From NCBI GenBank assembly GCA_035623615.1, contig DASPTB010000251.1, positions 1-13,300 on the forward strand: a stretch of 13,300 nt of DNA. The letters are read 5' to 3'. This DNA comes from DASPTB01 sp035623615 (GTDB lineage: Bacteria > Actinomycetota > UBA4738). The notes beneath the pieces were generated by a model. That model did no database searches. It worked only from the letters and a program-made list of their open reading frames with translations, and was not told the origin of the DNA. Within the stretch, counting starts at the first letter, position 1, and each line of letters opens with the position of its first letter. Below are positions 12,254-13,300 of the stretch, in pieces. A program made the translations under genes and the position numbers.

Positions 12254-12898
12254 TCAGGACCCTCCGACGACGTCGCGGATGAACTCCGAGGCGACGCCGC
12301 CCAGCTCCTCGCCGATCTCCCGATCGGGCCGCTTGCGGCCCCGAACGCGGAACGAGTGGTCCCCGTCCCGCACCGCGTACAGGCGTGCGCGGTCCCCGAG
12401 CTTCGCGACCGTCTCCTCCACCAGGTCGAGCCGCGCGAGCGCGTCGGCCGTCCCCTGGATGAACAGCATCGGGACGGTGATCCGCGGCAGGTGCTCCACG
12501 CGCAACTGGTCGACGCGGCCCGGCGGGTGGAGCGGGTAGCCGAAGAAGACGAGCGCGCCCGCGGCGAACGCGTCGCCGTCCTCGGCTGCGAGCATCGACG
12601 CCATACGGCCGCCCATCGACTTGCCCGACGCCACGAGCGGGAGCCCGTCCGCCCGCGCCGCCGTCAACTCGAGGGCCTCCCGCCACGACTGGAGCAGCGC
12701 CGGCGGGCGGTCGGGACCGCGACGGCCCGCCCGCGTGTACGGGAAGTCGAACCGCATGCTCGAGACGCCGCCGGCCGTCAGGCCGGCGGCGATGCCGTCG
12801 AACAGCGGCGCCCGCGTGCTGCCGCCCGCCCCCTGCGCAACCACGCAGGTCGCGACGGCAGCCGCGGCCGGATCCCAGGTCGTCCACTCTTCGGCCAT
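12254..12898 (-). CDS. Alpha/beta hydrolase, KANL3/TEX30-like (dienelactone-hydrolase-related)
   Basis: 214 aa. An alpha/beta-hydrolase fold is clear: oxyanion region VVAQGAGGSTRAPLF (19-33), strand SMRFDFPYTRAG (47-58), nucleophile elbow ASGKSMGGRMAS with Ser94, then FFGYPLHPPGR (118-128), VPMLFIQGTADALAR with a probable acid Asp152, and DGDHSF with His181. The GKSMGGR elbow and GYPLHPPG segment are typical of the KANL3/TEX30-type hydrolases. The substrate is unknown. I take ATG 12898 because GATAAT lies exactly 7 nt upstream with no Shine-Dalgarno. The frame stays open upstream to 13177, but that stretch overlaps the DUF72 gene. It is followed at 2 nt by the zinc-ribbon gene. Confidence 0.9.
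   Translation of the reverse strand: MAEEWTTWDPAAAAVATCVVAQGAGGSTRAPLFDGIAAGLTAGGVSSMRFDFPYTRAGRRGPDRPPALLQSWREALELTAARADGLPLVASGKSMGGRMASMLAAEDGDAFAAGALVFFGYPLHPPGRVDQLRVEHLPRITVPMLFIQGTADALARLDLVEETVAKLGDRARLYAVRDGDHSFRVRGRKRPDREIGEELGGVASEFIRDVVGGS
12767..12790 (-). repeat. Perfect 10-bp inverted repeat inside the hydrolase gene
   Basis: GCCGCCGGCC (12767-12776), loop GTCA (12777-12780) and GGCCGGCGGC (12781-12790) form an all-G/C 10-bp stem with a 4-nt loop. It encodes residues 37-44 (AAGLTAGG) of the hydrolase, so it could be a by-product of Ala/Gly coding at high GC. No T-tract follows on either strand. Perfect complementarity over ten positions is still stronger than elsewhere in the window. 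Confidence 0.6.
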
Positions 12899-12905
12899 GG
12901 CAGCG

Positions 12906-12911
12906 ATTATC
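12906..12911 (-). promoter_or_regulatory. -10 box of the hydrolase gene (probable leaderless promoter)
   Basis: GATAAT on the minus strand, then 7 nt, then ATG 12898. No ribosome-binding site is present. The -35 region would lie within or beyond the divergent DUF72 start. Confidence 0.55.
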
Positions 12912-12921
12912 GTCGCGGTGC

Positions 12922-12927
12922 GAGAAT
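12922..12927 (+). promoter_or_regulatory. -10 box of the DUF72 gene (probable leaderless promoter)
   Basis: GAGAAT, then 7 nt, then GTG 12935. The context AGAATGG...CCGTG is nearly the same as at the DUF2342 gene, and an ATG (12926) again overlaps the hexamer. Confidence 0.5.
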
Positions 12928-12934
12928 GGCGCCC

Positions 12935-13300
12935 GTGGGCGGCCGTCTGTACGTCGGGACCTCGGGGTTCGCGTTTCCGGAGTGGAAGCACGACGTCTTC
13001 TACCCGGAGGGAACGAAGGATCGGGAGATGCTCCCGTACTACGCGTCGAGGCTCCCGTCGGTCGAGATCAACTACACGTTTCGCCGCAGCCCGGCAGAGA
13101 AGACGCTCCTCACGTGGCGAGAGGCGACGCCCGACGAGTTCCTGTTCACGCTGAAGGCGCACCAGCGCATCACGCACACGCTCCGGCTGCGCGACGCCGC
13201 AGAGCCCGTCGGCATCTTCCTCGAGCGCGCCCGGCTGCTCGGCGACCGGCTCGGCTGCGTGCTGTTCCAGTGCCCGCCGAGCCTGCGCTACGACCGCGAC
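12935..13300 (+). CDS. DUF72 family TIM-barrel protein (C-terminus cut by window edge)
   Basis: 122 codons are visible from GTG 12935 to the window edge; members are usually about 240-280 aa, so about half is missing. The DUF72 signatures are present in order: LYVGTSGFAFPEWKHDVFYP (5-24), LPYYASRLPSVEINYTF (about 33-49), FLFTLKAHQRITH (69-81) and LGDRLGCVLFQCPPSLRYD, where FQCPPS matches the family's F/Q-x-PPS step. The fold is an AP-endonuclease-like TIM barrel; no enzyme activity is established. The start at 12935 is preferred over ATG 12926 because the latter lies within the -10 hexamer and adds only three residues. It is divergent from the hydrolase with only 36 nt between start codons. 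Confidence 0.93.
   Translation, partial: MGGRLYVGTSGFAFPEWKHDVFYPEGTKDREMLPYYASRLPSVEINYTFRRSPAEKTLLTWREATPDEFLFTLKAHQRITHTLRLRDAAEPVGIFLERARLLGDRLGCVLFQCPPSLRYDRD

Noticed and set aside
12899..13177. Upstream extension of the hydrolase frame
   Set aside because: It overlaps the DUF72 gene completely, and the GATAAT box places the transcript start at ATG 12898.

Overview
The window is about 70% GC, densely coded (no gap between genes exceeds about 85 bases) and rich in GTG starts. Several marker families point to Actinomycetota: a UPF0182 membrane protein next to a PDZ/Lon-like protease and a DUF2342 zinc-metalloprotease-like gene (the Rv3193c-Rv3194c-Rv3195 neighbourhood of Mycobacterium tuberculosis), an Rv2578c/SplB-like radical SAM gene, and a small CPGC...HWHTECW zinc-ribbon protein. 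The added MreB-like, MoaE and DUF1028 genes suggest a deep or uncultured actinobacterial lineage, but the genus cannot be named from this sequence.

Left block (1-5523, minus strand): a five-gene run reads leftwards: moaE, an MreB-like actin homologue, a DUF1028 protein, a PDZ/Lon-like membrane protease, and a UPF0182 membrane protein cut by the window edge. Overlaps of 4 and 11 bp and gaps of 43 and 53 bp suggest one operon, probably driven by a -10 box (TAGAAT) just upstream of moaE.

Middle block (5601-8813): the divergent DUF2342 gene is followed by a 260-aa protein of uncertain function, perhaps a split-barrel flavin or F420 binder. Then come a 77-aa helical protein (minus), a PaaI-like hotdog thioesterase (plus) and an SCP2 sterol-carrier-like protein (minus). 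Most of these are single-gene units with their own promoters.

Right block (8879-13300): a minus-strand operon with 4-bp overlaps encodes a DUF393 CxxC protein, a HicB-like/AlpA-like HTH protein and a histidine phosphatase. It diverges from the radical SAM gene across a 69-bp gap that contains a near-consensus actinobacterial LexA (SOS) box inside a recognisable promoter. After it come a 96-aa acidic protein (plus), a hydrolase plus zinc-ribbon pair (minus) and the start of a DUF72 gene (plus).

Two regulatory themes stand out. First, at least five and probably six genes have a TAnnnT-type -10 hexamer 7-10 nt before the start codon and no Shine-Dalgarno, so their mRNAs are probably leaderless or nearly so. 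This moves two starts from an ATG lying inside the -10 box to a GTG 9 nt downstream. Second, the SOS box suggests that the radical SAM gene is induced by DNA damage. I saw no tRNA, rRNA, CRISPR array, insertion sequence, phage gene or convincing intrinsic terminator.
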